Assembly (NCBI GenBank): GCA_020152595.1
Contig: JAIGNY010004464.1
Span: 126,001-190,000, forward strand
DNA length: 64,000 bases
Source: Chiridota heheva
Taxonomy: Eukaryota; Echinodermata; Holothuroidea; Apodida; Chiridotidae
Reading direction: 5' to 3'
Positions 1 to 10,860 of this stretch are shown piece by piece (within the stretch, counting starts at the first letter, position 1; each line of letters opens with the position of its first letter). A program made the position numbers and the translations under genes. The notes beneath the pieces were generated by a model. It saw nothing but the letters and a program-made list of their open reading frames with translations. It ran no database searches and was not told where the DNA came from.

Positions 1-905
1 TTTTCACTAACGTATAATTTCGGCCTTTGTTCGGGCTCTGGTTATTTCGTTTGTTAACTCTAACGAAACTTTGCCGTTGTTGTGGCGATTCTTCTTTCGT
101 TCTTTTCCGATGGAATTTTTGCCGCTTTTTGGCGCATTTCGTTTACGTTTTACTAACGCGGTTCGGTTGTTTTCTGCTTAGTTTACCTTTACAGACGGTT
201 TGTTCACTTCATGCTTTCTGACCCGCTCCGGCCCTCTGACGAACTTGGTGAGTTTTCGTCATGCCGTTTTGAGCGGACTTTACAGTTTGTTTCTGTTCAC
301 TGTCGGGTTGCGTTTGCGTGTTTTTCACGTATGTGTCACCATTGTTCTGTTGACGTTTTGCCTCAGTTATTTTCCGCAGGGTGTTTTATGTTTCCTTGCC
401 ATAACTTGTAGTGGGTTGCTATTTCTAATAGTTCCTATTCGGAGGTCTTTCGTCCTTACGGGGAGAAGGAATTTAGTCCCTTATGGGGGTTTTCGACTAA
501 GTGCGAGTGCAGTACCAGCCTTAAAAAAAAATAAAAAAATGTGTGCTTCGGTCTGAACTCCCTTCCTTCCTTTCCTCGGTTGCAATCTGATTGCATAATT
601 ATAGCATGGAAGGTAAGGTATAACTTGAAGTAAATTTAACCCGCTAAGCGTAGCGGGGATATTTACGAGAGTTATACTCACCTTTCATGCATCCCGCCCG
701 CCTCCCCTCTCGTTCAGGCCTCGGTGGAATGTTAAGTGAGGTGGTACAGAGGTATTATGGAGGTCAGGGCTTGGCTGGCTACTGCGTCTTTTAGGGTCGG
801 TTAGAAGTGCGTTAGAATCAGGTCGTGTGACCAGATTGCATAATTATAGCATGGAAGGTAAGTATAACTCTTGTAAATATCCCCGCTACGCTTAGCGGGG
901 TAAAT
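1..905 (+). mobile_element. Right end of a DIRS-type element (ICR and right ITR)
   Basis: Positions 370-690 are homologous to 27780-28095 at the right end of the 20900-28310 element (for example the ctgaactcccttccttc stretch). An internal complementary region (about 580-690) joins the complement of the left terminus to that of the right terminus around the palindromic word cccgctaagcgtagcggg. The right ITR follows (about 700-905) and ends atccccgctacgcttagcgg. The left part lies outside the window. The reading frames in 1-556 are not conserved coding sequence that I recognise. Confidence 0.7.
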
Positions 906-1205
906 TTATAGCATAGAAGGTAAGTATAATTTGAAGTAAATTCACCCTGCTTGGTTAGCGGAGGTATTTACAAGAATTACACTTACCTTCTATGCATCCC
1001 TCCTCCACTGTGGTTTAGGCCTCGGTGGTAGTTTAGTGAATATGTGTCGAATGCAGGAGCCACAGAGAGGGGTGCTATAGCGGTAGCTTTTTATGTTGGT
1101 TGTATAGTGCGGTGAATCTGGTCTTTGAGACCAGATTGTGTATATTTATAGCATAGAAGGTAAGTATAATTCTCATAAATATCCTTGTTAATCAAGCATG
1201 GTGAA
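905..1205 (+). mobile_element. Second DIRS-type right end in tandem
   Basis: Another, diverged ICR-like segment (905-1005, again joining two inward ITR complements) and right ITR (about 1010-1205), including accagattgtgtatattta and tagcatagaaggtaagtata. It directly follows the first right end, so two related right ends lie head to tail with no left end between them. Confidence 0.6.
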
Positions 1206-1361
1206 TTTGACTCAAAATGCAATTTTCTCTGATTGGACATAATTTTCTGTTGAGGTGTAACTTTTTTTGCCTTTTCTGCGACAAAATGTATGATTTTCAG
1301 GAAAGAATTAGATTAAACATTGGCATATCTTACCATGCATCACCTGTTTCTTCTTTTCAAG

Positions 1362-1609
1362 GTTGAAGTTGAGGCAGTTCCTGTCGGAAGCAAGCAGGAA
1401 CCTGATTACACCGCTAGTTTTAAAACTGATGCAGCAAGCTCAACGGAGAAAGACCTAACGTTTGGTGGATTATCAGCTCCCAAAATGAGCACCCCTTACC
1501 AGCCGACCTTGAGACGTGAATCAACCTTGTATACATCAATTACCATGATGAAGGAATATGAGAGTTACTCCTTTGAGGAGCTGAGGCTTGCATCCATGCC
1601 CATATCCAG
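1362..1609 (+). CDS. MYCBP2: MYCBP2 window exon 1: start of filamin-repeat region
   Basis: The acceptor is ttcttttcaag before GTTGAAGTTGAG and the donor is CCAG|gtcatt. It encodes about 82 codons beginning VEVEAVPVGSKQ and ending SYSFEELRLASMPIS plus two bases of Arg. The block matches the segment just before and into the PHR-family filamin-type repeat. A stop in frame just upstream (1314-1316) supports the chosen start. It ends in phase 2 and joins exon 2 to give R-PNETMLVRDN. An upstream exon must exist outside the window or within 1-1361, but I see none there. Confidence 0.85.
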
Positions 1610-1950
1610 GTCATTACTTTTTCTCTTCCTATTCTTTGGAACAAGTAAGAACTATATTGCTTAGCAGCTGGAGAGGGGTGGGAGTGTGGTTCCCTTCCCC
1701 TATTTATGACTGCCTCCGACACACCCAATTTTATCATAAAATAATTGAAATTACCCTATACACATGGATTGCTTTTCTCACAGTTTGCTCTCAAGATTTC
1801 AGCTAGCTATGAGCTTGACCTTTGGTAGAATATCCGCTTTTTTGTGAGGTGATCCAGGTTCATTCCTGGATCAGAGAAAAACCCTGAAAATGGAATAGAA
1901 CCTTACATCTCTTTGCTGGGCATTGAAGTTTTACGGGATACAGAACAGGC
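1610..1950. other. Intron, unique part
   Basis: Intronic sequence between exon 1 and the 30-bp minisatellite; no recognisable element. Confidence 0.6.
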
Positions 1951-3500
1951 TCTCAATGCTACATGGAAGTAGAAAAAGGCTCTCAATGCTACATGGAAGT
2001 AGAAAAAAGGCTCTCAATGCTACATGGAAGTAGAAAAAGGTTCTCAATGCTACATGGAAGTAGAAAAAGGCTCTCAATGCTACATGGAAGTAGAAAAAAG
2101 GCTCTCAATGCTACATGGAAGTAGAAAAAGGTTCTCAATGCTACATGGAAGTAGAAAAAGGTTCTCAATGCTACATGGAAGTATAAAAAGGCTCTCAATG
2201 CTACATGGAAGTAGTAAAAAGGCTCTCAATGCTATATGGAAGTAGGAAAAAGGCTCTCAATGCTACATGGAAGTATAAAAAGGTTCTCAATGCTACATGG
2301 AAGTATAAAAAGGCTCTCAATGCTACATGGAAGTAGTAAAAAGGCTCTCAATGCTATATGGAAGTAGGAAAAAGGCTCTCAATGCTACATGGAAGTAGAA
2401 AAAGGCTCTCAATGCTACATGGAAGTAGAAAAAGGCTCTCAATGCTACATGCAAGTAGAAAAAAGGCTCTCAATGCTACATGGAAGTAGAAAAAAAGCTC
2501 TCAATGCTACATGGAAGTAGAAAAAGGCTCTCAATGCTACATGGAAGTAGAAAAAGGCTCTCAGTGCTACATGGAAGTAGAAAAAAAGCTCTCAATGCTA
2601 CATGGAAGTAGTAAAAAGGCTCTCAATGCTACATAGAAGTAGTAAAAAGGCTCTCAATGCTACATGGAAGTAGAAAAAGGTTCTCAATGCTACATGGAAG
2701 TAGAAAAAGGCTCTCAATGCTACATGAAAGTAGAAATAAGGCTGTCAATGCTACATGGAAGTAGAAAAAGGTTTTCAATGCTACATGGAAGTAGAAAAAA
2801 GGCTCTCAATGCTACATGGAAGTAGAAAAAGGTTCTCAATGCTACATGGAAGTAGAAAAAGGCTCTCAATGCTACATGAAAGTAGAAATAAGGCTGTCAA
2901 TGCTACATGGAAGTAGAAAAAGGTTTTCAATGCTACATGGAAGTAGAAAAAGGTTTTCAATGCTACATGGAAGTAGGAAAAGGCTCTCAATGCTACATGG
3001 AAGTAGAAAAAAGGCTCTCAATGCTACATGGAAGTAGAAAAAAGGCTCTCAATGCTACATGGAAGTAGTAAAAAGGCTCTCAATGCTACATGGAAGTAGG
3101 AAAAAGGCTCTCAATGCTACATGGAAGTAGGAAAAAGGCTCTCAATGCTACATGGAAGTAGAAAAAGGCTCTCAATGCTACATGGAAGTAAGAAAAAGGT
3201 TCTCAATGCAACATGGAAGTAGAAAAAGGCTCTCAATGCTACATGCAAGTAGAAAAAGGCTCTCAATGCTACATGCAAGTAGAAAAAAGGCTCTCAATGC
3301 TACATGGAAGTAGAAAAAGGTTCTCAATGCTACATGCAAGTAGAAAAAAGGCTCTCAATGCTACATGCAAGTAGGAAAAAGGCTCTCAATGCTACATGGA
3401 AGTATAAAAAGGTTCTCAATGCTACATGCTAGTAAAAAAAAGGCTTTCAATGCTACAAGGAAGTGGAAAAAGGCTCTCAATGCTACATGGAAGTAGAAGA
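1951..3500. repeat. 30-bp minisatellite, about 52 copies
   Basis: Head-to-tail units of ggctctcaatgctacatgga followed by agtagaaaaa, length 29-31 bp. Variants include c-to-t in ggttctc, gtataaaa, gtagtaaaa and gcaagt, some in repeated multi-unit blocks. It lies in the intron between exons 1 and 2. Open frames on both strands are repeat artefacts. Confidence 0.97.
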
Positions 3501-3832
3501 AAGGAGAAATTTTTTTTTCTCACCATGCTGCTTTTTAGCATTACATAGTAAATTATACCATTCGTTATAGGTAACACAAGCAAAACCTTTGCAACAAAAA
3601 GACAATAATTTGTTCTCATTTTATGCAATTATCATAAACATGCATGTAAAACAAAACTTGGTAGAATTTTTTGATGAATTTTATAACTAAAGATTTTAAA
3701 TGAATCTGAAAATAAGTATGTGTTAGTCATTCATATTCCTCTGCATAGGAAATAATATCTATTGTGGTTTTGAAAAGTGCTTTATCTTAGACTTGAACTT
3801 ACTGGTTAATATTCATGTTCATGTCTTGACAG
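3501..3832. other. Intron, unique part
   Basis: AT-rich intronic sequence up to the exon 2 acceptor; nothing else seen. Confidence 0.6.
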
Positions 3833-3948
3833 GCCAAATGAGACCATGTTAGTAAGAGACAATCAAGATGGCAGCTTTATAGCCAACTGGACCCCAAGTG
3901 CTGTTGGTTTCTACTCTGTTAGAGTCAAAGTAGATGGTCATATGCTAG
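3833..3948 (+). CDS. MYCBP2: MYCBP2 window exon 2: core of filamin-type repeat
   Basis: Acceptor tcttgacag, donor gctag|gtaagt. It encodes PNETMLVRDNQDGSF then ANWTPSAVGFYSVRVKVDGHML, the Ig-like beta-sandwich pattern of filamin/ABP280 repeats (D-G-S/T-aromatic, W-x-P, G-x-Y-x-V-x-V). In the family this repeat follows the PHR domains and links them to the C-terminal ligase half. Length 116 nt carries phase 2 to phase 1. Confidence 0.93.
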
Positions 3949-4358
3949 GTAAGTCAAAAAGAATACATATTTATCTCTTCAGACATATTTTTTGTCAATG
4001 ATCTTTTATCTCTATGTGCATATTGCTGGGGGTGGGGAATCCAAAGTACTCTTGTTCAGAAACTGGTGGAATTTTGTACTTTGCCCTCAGTCTACCATTC
4101 TTCACCCATCAGAACCAAACAAGCAAGTCTTTCTGTTGGAACAATGTAATACGATACTGAAGACAAGATATTTTAAGACATTTATTCCTATGTAGTAAAA
4201 CTGTAAAGCTGTTTTAAAGTTGGACTGAATGCTTTTATATGATAAAGACATATGCCCTATTATATTTTATCAGGGAACTGTCAGCTAATAGCAGCTGTTT
4301 GGTTTCACATCAACATATTTCGTTTTCATCTGTTTTTTTGTCAATTTTCTCTGCACAG
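3949..4358. other. Intron between exons 2 and 3
   Basis: AT-rich, no repeat family recognised. The 67-codon open frame at 3992 is a chance frame with no conserved features. Confidence 0.6.
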
Positions 4359-4447
4359 ATGATTCAACTCATATAGAAGTTGCTGATCCTCCACAAGGAA
4401 CTATTCCTCCAAGCGTTACACCAAAGAAGCAAACAGCTATGGCCAAA
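4359..4447 (+). CDS. MYCBP2: MYCBP2 window exon 3: end of filamin-type repeat
   Basis: Acceptor tctctgcacag, donor GCCAAA|gtgagt. It encodes DDSTHIEVADPPQGTIPP and a short Thr/Lys-rich tail. The DPPxGxIPP block is typical of the strand that closes this filamin-type repeat in PHR proteins. It closes in phase 0 onto exon 4, confirmed by summing exons 1-3 (453 nt). Confidence 0.92.
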
Positions 4448-4805
4448 GTGAGTGCTTCATTTATATCAGAGTTTTGGAGAGAAAGATGAAATCCTTTCCT
4501 TTAATTCTTTTGGTTTAATTCTGATGAATTCCTGATGTCAAAACTAGAGAAAAAACACTGTAATTCTGATATTTATTTTCCATTTAAATCAATTTTGAAG
4601 TGCGAGTCCTTTTTTCGTGAGTGGTATTTCTGACAAACTGGAAAATTGATTAGCTGAAGAGTACTTAAACACCCCCTCTTCCCAAATACATTTTTGTTTA
4701 GAAGATGCTTTGCATTCCTTTTCTCTTTTCACTAATCAAAATGTGTGTAATAAACATGTAAAGTCAATATACAGACTGCAGTCTAATGGAATACATTGTT
4801 TTCAG
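4448..4805. other. Intron between exons 3 and 4
   Basis: AT-rich intronic sequence with a T-rich acceptor tract; nothing else recognised. Confidence 0.6.
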
Positions 4806-4922
4806 ATGAGGAAGTTTGTCATGAAGCACAGTAGTGGTCTCCGTATACGCAGCAGTCCGTCTTTGCAAAGTGAGGCGATCGGAGTAGTGGAAGTAGATGG
4901 AGTTGTGGCATTTACTGAAGAG
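4806..4922 (+). CDS. MYCBP2: MYCBP2 window exon 4: first SH3-like module, N-terminal part
   Basis: Acceptor tgttttcag, donor GAAGAG|gtactg, exactly 39 codons in phase 0. It encodes MRKFVMKHSSGLRIRSSPSL then QSEAIGVVEVDGVVAFTEE. The GLRIRSxPSLxSExIG motif recurs in altered form in exon 7, indicating an internal duplication. No enzymatic role is known for this stretch; it lies between the filamin repeat and the long linker. Confidence 0.94.
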
Positions 4923-4983
4923 GTACTGACATATACGCTACCTTGTTTTCTGATATTCCTTATTATCTGAAATTAGAAATACT

Positions 4984-5690
4984 TCTATTATTACTTTGAT
5001 TATCTCTGATGTCAGAGGCTTCCTTGTACATCACATGTCCATGATGTTATTACTTTGATTATCTCTGATGTCAGAGGCTCCCTTGTACATGACATGTCCA
5101 TGTTGTTATGTTAGAAACATCATAAATACTTCTATTATTAATTTACCTATCTCTGATGTCAGAGGCTTCCTTGTACATCACATGTCCATGTTGTTATGTT
5201 AGAAACATCATAAATACTTCTATTATTAATTTACCTATCTCTGATGTCAGAGGCTTCCTTGTACATCACATGTCCATGATGTTATTACTTAGATTATCTC
5301 TGATGTCAGAGGCTTCCTTGTACATGACATGTCCATGTTGTTATGTTAGAAACATCATAAATACTTCTATTATTAATTTACCTATCTCTGATGTCAGAGG
5401 CTTCCTTGTACATCACATGTCCATGTTGTTATGTTAGAAACATCATAAATACTTCTATTATTAATTTACCTATCTCTGATGTCAGAGGCTTCCTTGTACA
5501 TCACATGTCCATGTTGTTATGTTAGAAACATCATAAATACTTCTATTATTAATTTACCTATCTCTGATGTCAGAGGCTTCCTTGTACATCACATGTCCAT
5601 GATGTTATTACTTAGATTATCTCTGATGTCAGAGGCTTCCTTGTACATGACATGTCCATGTTGTTATGTTAGAAACATCATAAAGGATTT
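4984..5690. repeat. Compound minisatellite, long and short units
   Basis: Units share atctctgatgtcagaggctt and ccttgtacat(c/g)acatgtccatg. Some continue as gatgttattacttagatt, giving a short unit near 55 bp. Others continue ttgttatgttagaaacatca and taaatacttctattattaat, giving a unit near 86 bp. Short and long units are mixed. It starts about 60 bp after the exon 4 donor. Confidence 0.93.
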
Positions 5691-5869
5691 GTTTTTATTT
5701 TCAATAGAGGAACAAAACGATCAAGAAAATATCCAAAATTAAATTCTGTTTTAAAGAAATATTCAAGTCAAAGCTCTAACCTGAACATTTTGGTTAAACG
5801 TAATAATATCAGAACAGTGAAATCACATTGTTGGTAGTCTTTTATTATTTCATTGAAATATCGTCTGTG

Positions 5870-6870
5870 ATTTTGTGACTTAAAATGATTGTTTGTTAGG
5901 AGAGATAGTGTAGTAAATTGCTTGTTATTTTGTGACTTATAATGATTGTGTTTGTTAGGAGAGATAGTGTAGTAAATTGCTTGTTATTTTGTGACTTAAA
6001 ATGATTGTGTTTGTTAGGAGAGATAGTGTAGTAAATTGCTTGTTATTTTGTGACTTAAAATGATTGTTTGTTAGGAGAGATAGTGTAGTAAATTGCTTGT
6101 TATTTTGTGACTTATAATGATTGTGTTTGTTAGGAGAGATAGCGTAGTGAATTGCTTGTTATTTTGTGACATAAAATGATTGTGTTTGTTAGGAGAGATA
6201 ATGTAGTGAATTGCTTGTTATTTTGTGACTTATAATGATTGTGTTTGTTAGAAGAGATAGTGTAGTGAATTGCTTGTTATTTTGTGACTTATAATGATTG
6301 TTTGTTAGGAGAGATAGTGTAGTGAATTGCTTGTTATTTTGTGACTTATAATGATTGTGTTTGTCAGGAGAGATAGCGTAGTGAATTGCTTGTTATTTTG
6401 TGACATAAAATGATTGTGTTTGTTAGGAGAGATAATGTAGTGAATTGCTTGTTATTTTGTGACTTATAATGATTGTGTTTGTTAGAAGAGATAGTGTAGT
6501 GAATTGCTTGTTATTTTGTGACTTATAATGATTGTGTTTGTCAGGAGAGATAGTGTAGTGAATTGCTAGTTATTTTGTGACTTATAATGATTGTGTTTGT
6601 TAGAAGAGATAGTGTAGTGAATTGCTTGTTATTTTGTGACTTATAATGATTGTGTTTGTTAGAAGAGATAGTGTAGTGAATTGCTTGTTATTTTGTGACT
6701 TATAATGATTGTGTTTGTCAGGAGAGATAGTGTAGTGAATTGCTAGTTATTTTGTGACTTATAATGATTGTTTGTTAGGAGAGATAGTGTAGTGAATTGC
6801 TTGTTATTTTGTGACTTATAATGATTGTGTTTGTTAGGAGAGATAGTGTGGTGAATTGCTTGTTATTTTC
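5870..6870. repeat. 59-bp minisatellite, about 17 copies
   Basis: The unit is gtgacttataatgattgtgt then ttgttaggagagatagtgta and gtgaattgcttgttatttt. Variants (cataaaatg, gcttgtta versus gctagtta, caggag versus taggag) recur in blocks, showing multi-unit duplication. It lies in the intron before exon 5. Confidence 0.95.
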
Positions 6871-7038
6871 CATGTTAAACATGTTTGAAAAGCCATTTTT
6901 AAAATGTACAAAGTCAAATTAAGTTTCAATCACATACATTCACAATTTATAAGATGTGTACATCTGGCCTTGACCACAAGTAAATCACACACAAGGCTTC
7001 AATATCCAGTCATTTTGTTTCATTGTTTTCTCTGTAAG

Positions 7039-7178
7039 GTTCATAACAATGATGGTGTGTGGGTGCGCCTGACTTTGACAGCATTAAGAAGTTTTCACCA
7101 GACAATGGCCACCATAAAGAAGGGTGGTGCTTACAGTATAATCAACACATTGGAAAGACTCTTCTTGTACCCCTGGAG
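7039..7178 (+). CDS. MYCBP2: MYCBP2 window exon 5, with an apparent one-base deletion
   Basis: Acceptor ttttctctgtaag, donor CTGGAG|gtaaga. It starts in frame as VHNNDGVWVRL, then the homologous reading (DFDSIKKFSP, GWCLQYNQHIGKTLLVPLE) continues in another frame. The switch is near 7070-7074. The exon is 140 nt, but phase 0 is required at both ends, so 141 is expected. Both facts point to one missing base. This may be a sequencing/assembly error, an allele, or a real mutation; the exons downstream are intact, which argues against a dead gene. Confidence 0.85.
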
Positions 7179-7579
7179 GTAAGATTGACTCAATAATGGT
7201 TGAATAAAGATGGACTGAGTGAAAATTATTGAACCGCTTATTCTTTACAACATATTTTATCTTCTATGTACTCTTTCCTACAACCTTGTGTGTTTACTCC
7301 TTTTATTTACGATCTCCTTAGTTACACCATTTGTTTTTTAGTCTTGGGGGAACTATATGAGCTTTGCTGTCAAATCTTAGAGACACCTACTTGCCAAAAA
7401 TAATGTCAGAATTTTATTGTTACGATTGATGGTTTTTGCTATGTGATATAATGACCAAGGCATGATTTGAGGGCAGGAAATCAGACGTTGCAGGTTAGCT
7501 TTCAAAAAAGGTTTTTTTTCTTCATTCAAGTTGCAAAGATTCCTACTCATGGAACAAATCAAGGATCATTGTCACTACC
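7179..7579. other. Intron, unique part
   Basis: AT-rich intronic sequence between exon 5 and the 45-bp array; nothing recognised. Confidence 0.55.
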
Positions 7580-8740
7580 ATTGGTGTTAAGTATGATAAA
7601 TTGCATACGTAATTAGTTTTGATTATTGGTGTCAAGTATGAATTGCATACGTAATTAGTTTTGATTATTGGTGTTAAGTATGATAAATTGCATACGTAAT
7701 TAGTTTTGATTATTGGTGTTAAGTATGATGAATTTCATACGTAATTAGTTTTCATTATTGGTGTTAAGTGTGATGAATTGCATATGTAATTAGTTTTGAT
7801 TATTGGTGTTAAGTATGAATTTCATACGTAATTAGTTTTGATTATTGGTGTTAAGTATGATGAATTGCATACGTAATTAGTTTTGATTATTGGTGTTAAG
7901 TATGATGAATTGCATACGTAATTAGTTTTGATTATTGGTGTTATATGATGAATTACATACGTAATTAGTTTTGATTATAGATGTTAAGTATGATGAATTG
8001 CATACGTAATTAGTTTTGATTATTGGTGTTAAGTATGATAAATTGCATACGTAATTATTTTTGATTATTGGTGTTAAGTCTGATGAATTGCATACGTAAT
8101 TAGTTTTGATTATTGGTGTTAAGTATGACGAATTGCATACGTAATTAGTTTTGATTATTGGTGTTAAGTATGATAAATTGCATACGTAATTAGTTTTGAT
8201 TATTGGTGTTAAGTATGATGAATTTCATACGTAATTAGTTTTGGTTATTGGTGTTAAGTGTGATGAATTGCATATGTAATTAGTTTTGATTATTGGTGTT
8301 AAGTATGAATTTCATACGTAATTAGTTTTGATTATTGGTGTTAAGTATGATGAATTGCATTTGTAATTATTTTTGATTATTGGTGTTAAGTATGATGAAT
8401 TGCATACGTAATTAGTTTTGATTATTGGTGTTAAGTATGACGAATTGCATACGTAATTAGTTTTGATTATTGGTATTAAATCTGACAAATTGCATACGTA
8501 ATTAATTTTGATTATTGGTGTTAAGTATGATAGATTGCATACGTAATTAGTTTTGATTATTGGTGTTAAGTATGACGAATTGCATACATAATTCATTTTG
8601 ATTATTGGTGTTAAGTATGATGAATTGCATACGTAATTAGTTTTGATTATTGGTGTTAAGTATGATGAATTGCATACGCATTTAGTTTTGATTATTGGTG
8701 TTAAGTATGATGAATTGCATACGTAATTAGTTTTGATTTA
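7580..8740. repeat. 45-bp minisatellite, about 26 copies
   Basis: The unit is tattggtgttaagtatgatg then aattgcatacgtaattagtt and ttgat, with shorter units lacking a few bases. The array runs up to about 20 bp before the exon 6 acceptor, leaving only tttatcatttgattttccag as unique intron end. Confidence 0.96.
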
Positions 8741-8756
8741 TCATTTGATTTTCCAG

Positions 8757-8856
8757 GAACCAAAATCCTTGTTCAGTGAAGTGGCAATGGAAGAACCTGT
8801 GCTGAAGCCTGAACCCCCGAAAGGAGAAGAGGTTGTGGCTGCTGCAGCTAAAATAG
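8757..8856 (+). CDS. MYCBP2: MYCBP2 window exon 6: linker between SH3-like modules
   Basis: Acceptor gattttccag, donor AAAATAG|gtaaac. It encodes EPKSLFSEVAMEEPVLKPE then PPKGEEVVAAAAKI plus one base. It is a variable, acidic/proline-rich connector, placed by phase (100 nt, phase 0 to 1) and by its position between the conserved blocks of exons 5 and 7. The 45-bp minisatellite runs up to about 20 bp before its acceptor. Confidence 0.85.
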
Positions 8857-9089
8857 GTAAACTTTCATTTGCAGTTCTTAAATTTTTATGTGTTCTAAGT
8901 TGTGTAGTAGAGTTTTATTTAAGGTCAAGAATAGTAAAGTTGTTGGAATCGTGTTGCAGATGATTAATTCAAATTTTCCTTCCTGTTGATTATGCGCACC
9001 AGGTACAGTATTTCTAATTATCCAATCACCAGTTGACCTTTCATAACAAGCAACCAACATCTCAAAACTAAATACACTCATCTCTGTTT

Positions 9090-9392
9090 TCCTTGCAATT
9101 CTAGTGGTCATATCATCAGCTTGACAAGTTACAGGTCCTGAGTTCAATCCTTAATGGACCTTCATTCATCATTGCACAATTGGTAAGGTCCTTGTGGACC
9201 TTCATTCATCAGTGCACAAGTGGTGAGGTCCTGGGTTCAATCCCTGGTGGACCTTCATTCATCAGTGCACAACTGGTGAGGTCCTGGGTTCAATTCCTGG
9301 TGGACCATCATTCATCAGTGCACAATTAGTTATCAATCAGCTGTGGATATATCTATAAAACCTTAGCTGTTGAGAAAGGGATGTAATATACT
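9090..9392 (+). mobile_element. tRNA-derived SINE (family A) with triplicated B-box segment
   Basis: It shares its head (tctagtggtcatatcatcag), B box (ggttcaat) and tail (ccttagctgttgagaaaggg) with the copy at 33563-33731. The segment containing ggtcctgggttcaatccctg and ggaccttcattcatcagtgc is repeated about three to four times with a roughly 55-bp period. Confidence 0.75.
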
Positions 9393-9675
9393 TAATCTAT
9401 CTACCATCCTTGCAATTAAAAAATGTATTTATTCCTATTTTGGATTACTTTAGTGGGATTATTTTGATATGATAGTTTGTGAACTGAATGAAAATCTTAA
9501 TTCCGGATCCTGTATGCAAGAATGAAAATCTTTATTCTGGATCCCCCCACCCCAACCCCCAACTGCTGTGTGACGTCTCTTACACATACTCTTGTTTCTT
9601 GAGGTGGATGTTAGTATACACTATGCTAAATGACATCTTATCTATTAGAATTTCCTTGCTGTTTTCTCTTCTTAG

Positions 9676-9806
9676 TTGGGGGACCTGGAATTTACAGCGT
9701 TATTAACTGCGGTCCATCTGGTCATAACATTCGTTGTCGTGCCAGTCTCAAAGCATCTGCTATTGGCATGATGGTTCATGGCAATACCTTGGGAGTAGTT
9801 GAAGAT
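9676..9806 (+). CDS. MYCBP2: MYCBP2 window exon 7: second SH3-like module
   Basis: Acceptor tctcttcttag, donor GAAGAT|gtgagt. It encodes GGPGIYSVINCGPSGHNIRC and RASLKASAIGMMVHGNTLGVVED. The GPSGHNIRxxxxLxxxxIGM block is strongly conserved in MYCBP2 homologues. Phase runs 1 to 0. The layout mirrors exon 4 and, with exon 8, forms the second copy of the module. Confidence 0.95.
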
Positions 9807-10860
9807 GTGAGTATGATTTATATTGTGAATGTTTAAAGGATAACTTACTGAATCCTACTTTATTATTGTTGTAGAGTAGCTTATTGTCATATTTATCAAA
9901 CATACATTTGATACCACCAATGCTTAAACAAAATTATAATTTTATTTGGTCATTCTTAAATGAATTGTTTAGAAAAGGAAAAAGTGCTCAAGAAATATAA
10001 ACACCCTTTTCTCATAGACTGACAAAAGACTTCAAACCTAAATATTAGTTATGTCATTTTCTTTGACATGTAATATTACACTTAAAGAACTTGTGACATC
10101 TAGAAGCAACTTAGTTTTATTGCTTCAAAATTTACAATGACCATTAATACAGCAAAAAACCCATCAAAATCAGTGAAAAGCTGACCATTTTACAGCATTT
10201 TCAATTCTTTAAGCTTATTGCACAATAATTTGTAAGATAAGCAGATGAAACATATCTTGCATAGTTTATGTAAATACTTGGTCCTTTATTCCTCTCTAAA
10301 AAATATTTTGAAGGTCAACATCTTATTTCATTAGAGTATAAAGGTAAGCATGCGAAGCCTAAAGTGAACCTATGAAATGGCGATTCTGTCCGACCGTCCA
10401 CAGTTTTTCTGAGATTTTCTGAGGAATGTTAACAAAATTTGAGAATTCCTCAGAAAATGTTGAAGTTTCTTCAGAATTCCTCAGAAAAATTTAGATATCC
10501 TCATGGAAGGCTGGAATTTCCTTAAGAAATGTTCAAGTTTTTCAGAGACCCTTTAGACAGGTTTAAGACTAGTTTCCTTAAAAAGTCTGCAAACCATTCG
10601 ATATTTCCCTAGAAGATAACTGTAAATTGGTATATTTTTTTAATATTCTTCAGAGATCCTCAAGTCTCTCTTGTAGAACTTGAGATTTAAAATCCTTAAA
10701 ATTCTTTAAAATATTTGGGCACCAACAGTTGTATCAGGCATGATTATTAAACTCCACCTTTATTATTGTGGTCATTTGCATAAAGTTGCTACAGTATATG
10801 AACTGACCAGACTTTTTTATTTAGTATGCTTAGTCAGGGAGTGTGACAGGATGTTGATTG
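9807..10860. other. Intron, unique part with degenerate short inverted words
   Basis: AT-rich. Between about 10390 and 10700 there are scattered diverged copies of a word like gaattcctcagaaaa, suggesting a decayed repeat. No element type recognised. Confidence 0.5.

Noticed and set aside
27-681. Small frames at the window start as host genes
   Set aside because: The region is homologous to the right end of the DIRS-type element, and the frames are not conserved between the two copies.
1989-3037. Open frames with repeated METHIONINE-EVEKGSQCY- or FHVALR-type units
   Set aside because: They follow the 30-bp minisatellite; both strands are open only because the unit is 30 bp and stop-poor.
8878-9147. 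89-codon minus-strand frame
   Set aside because: Chance frame across intron and the SINE head; no known motif.
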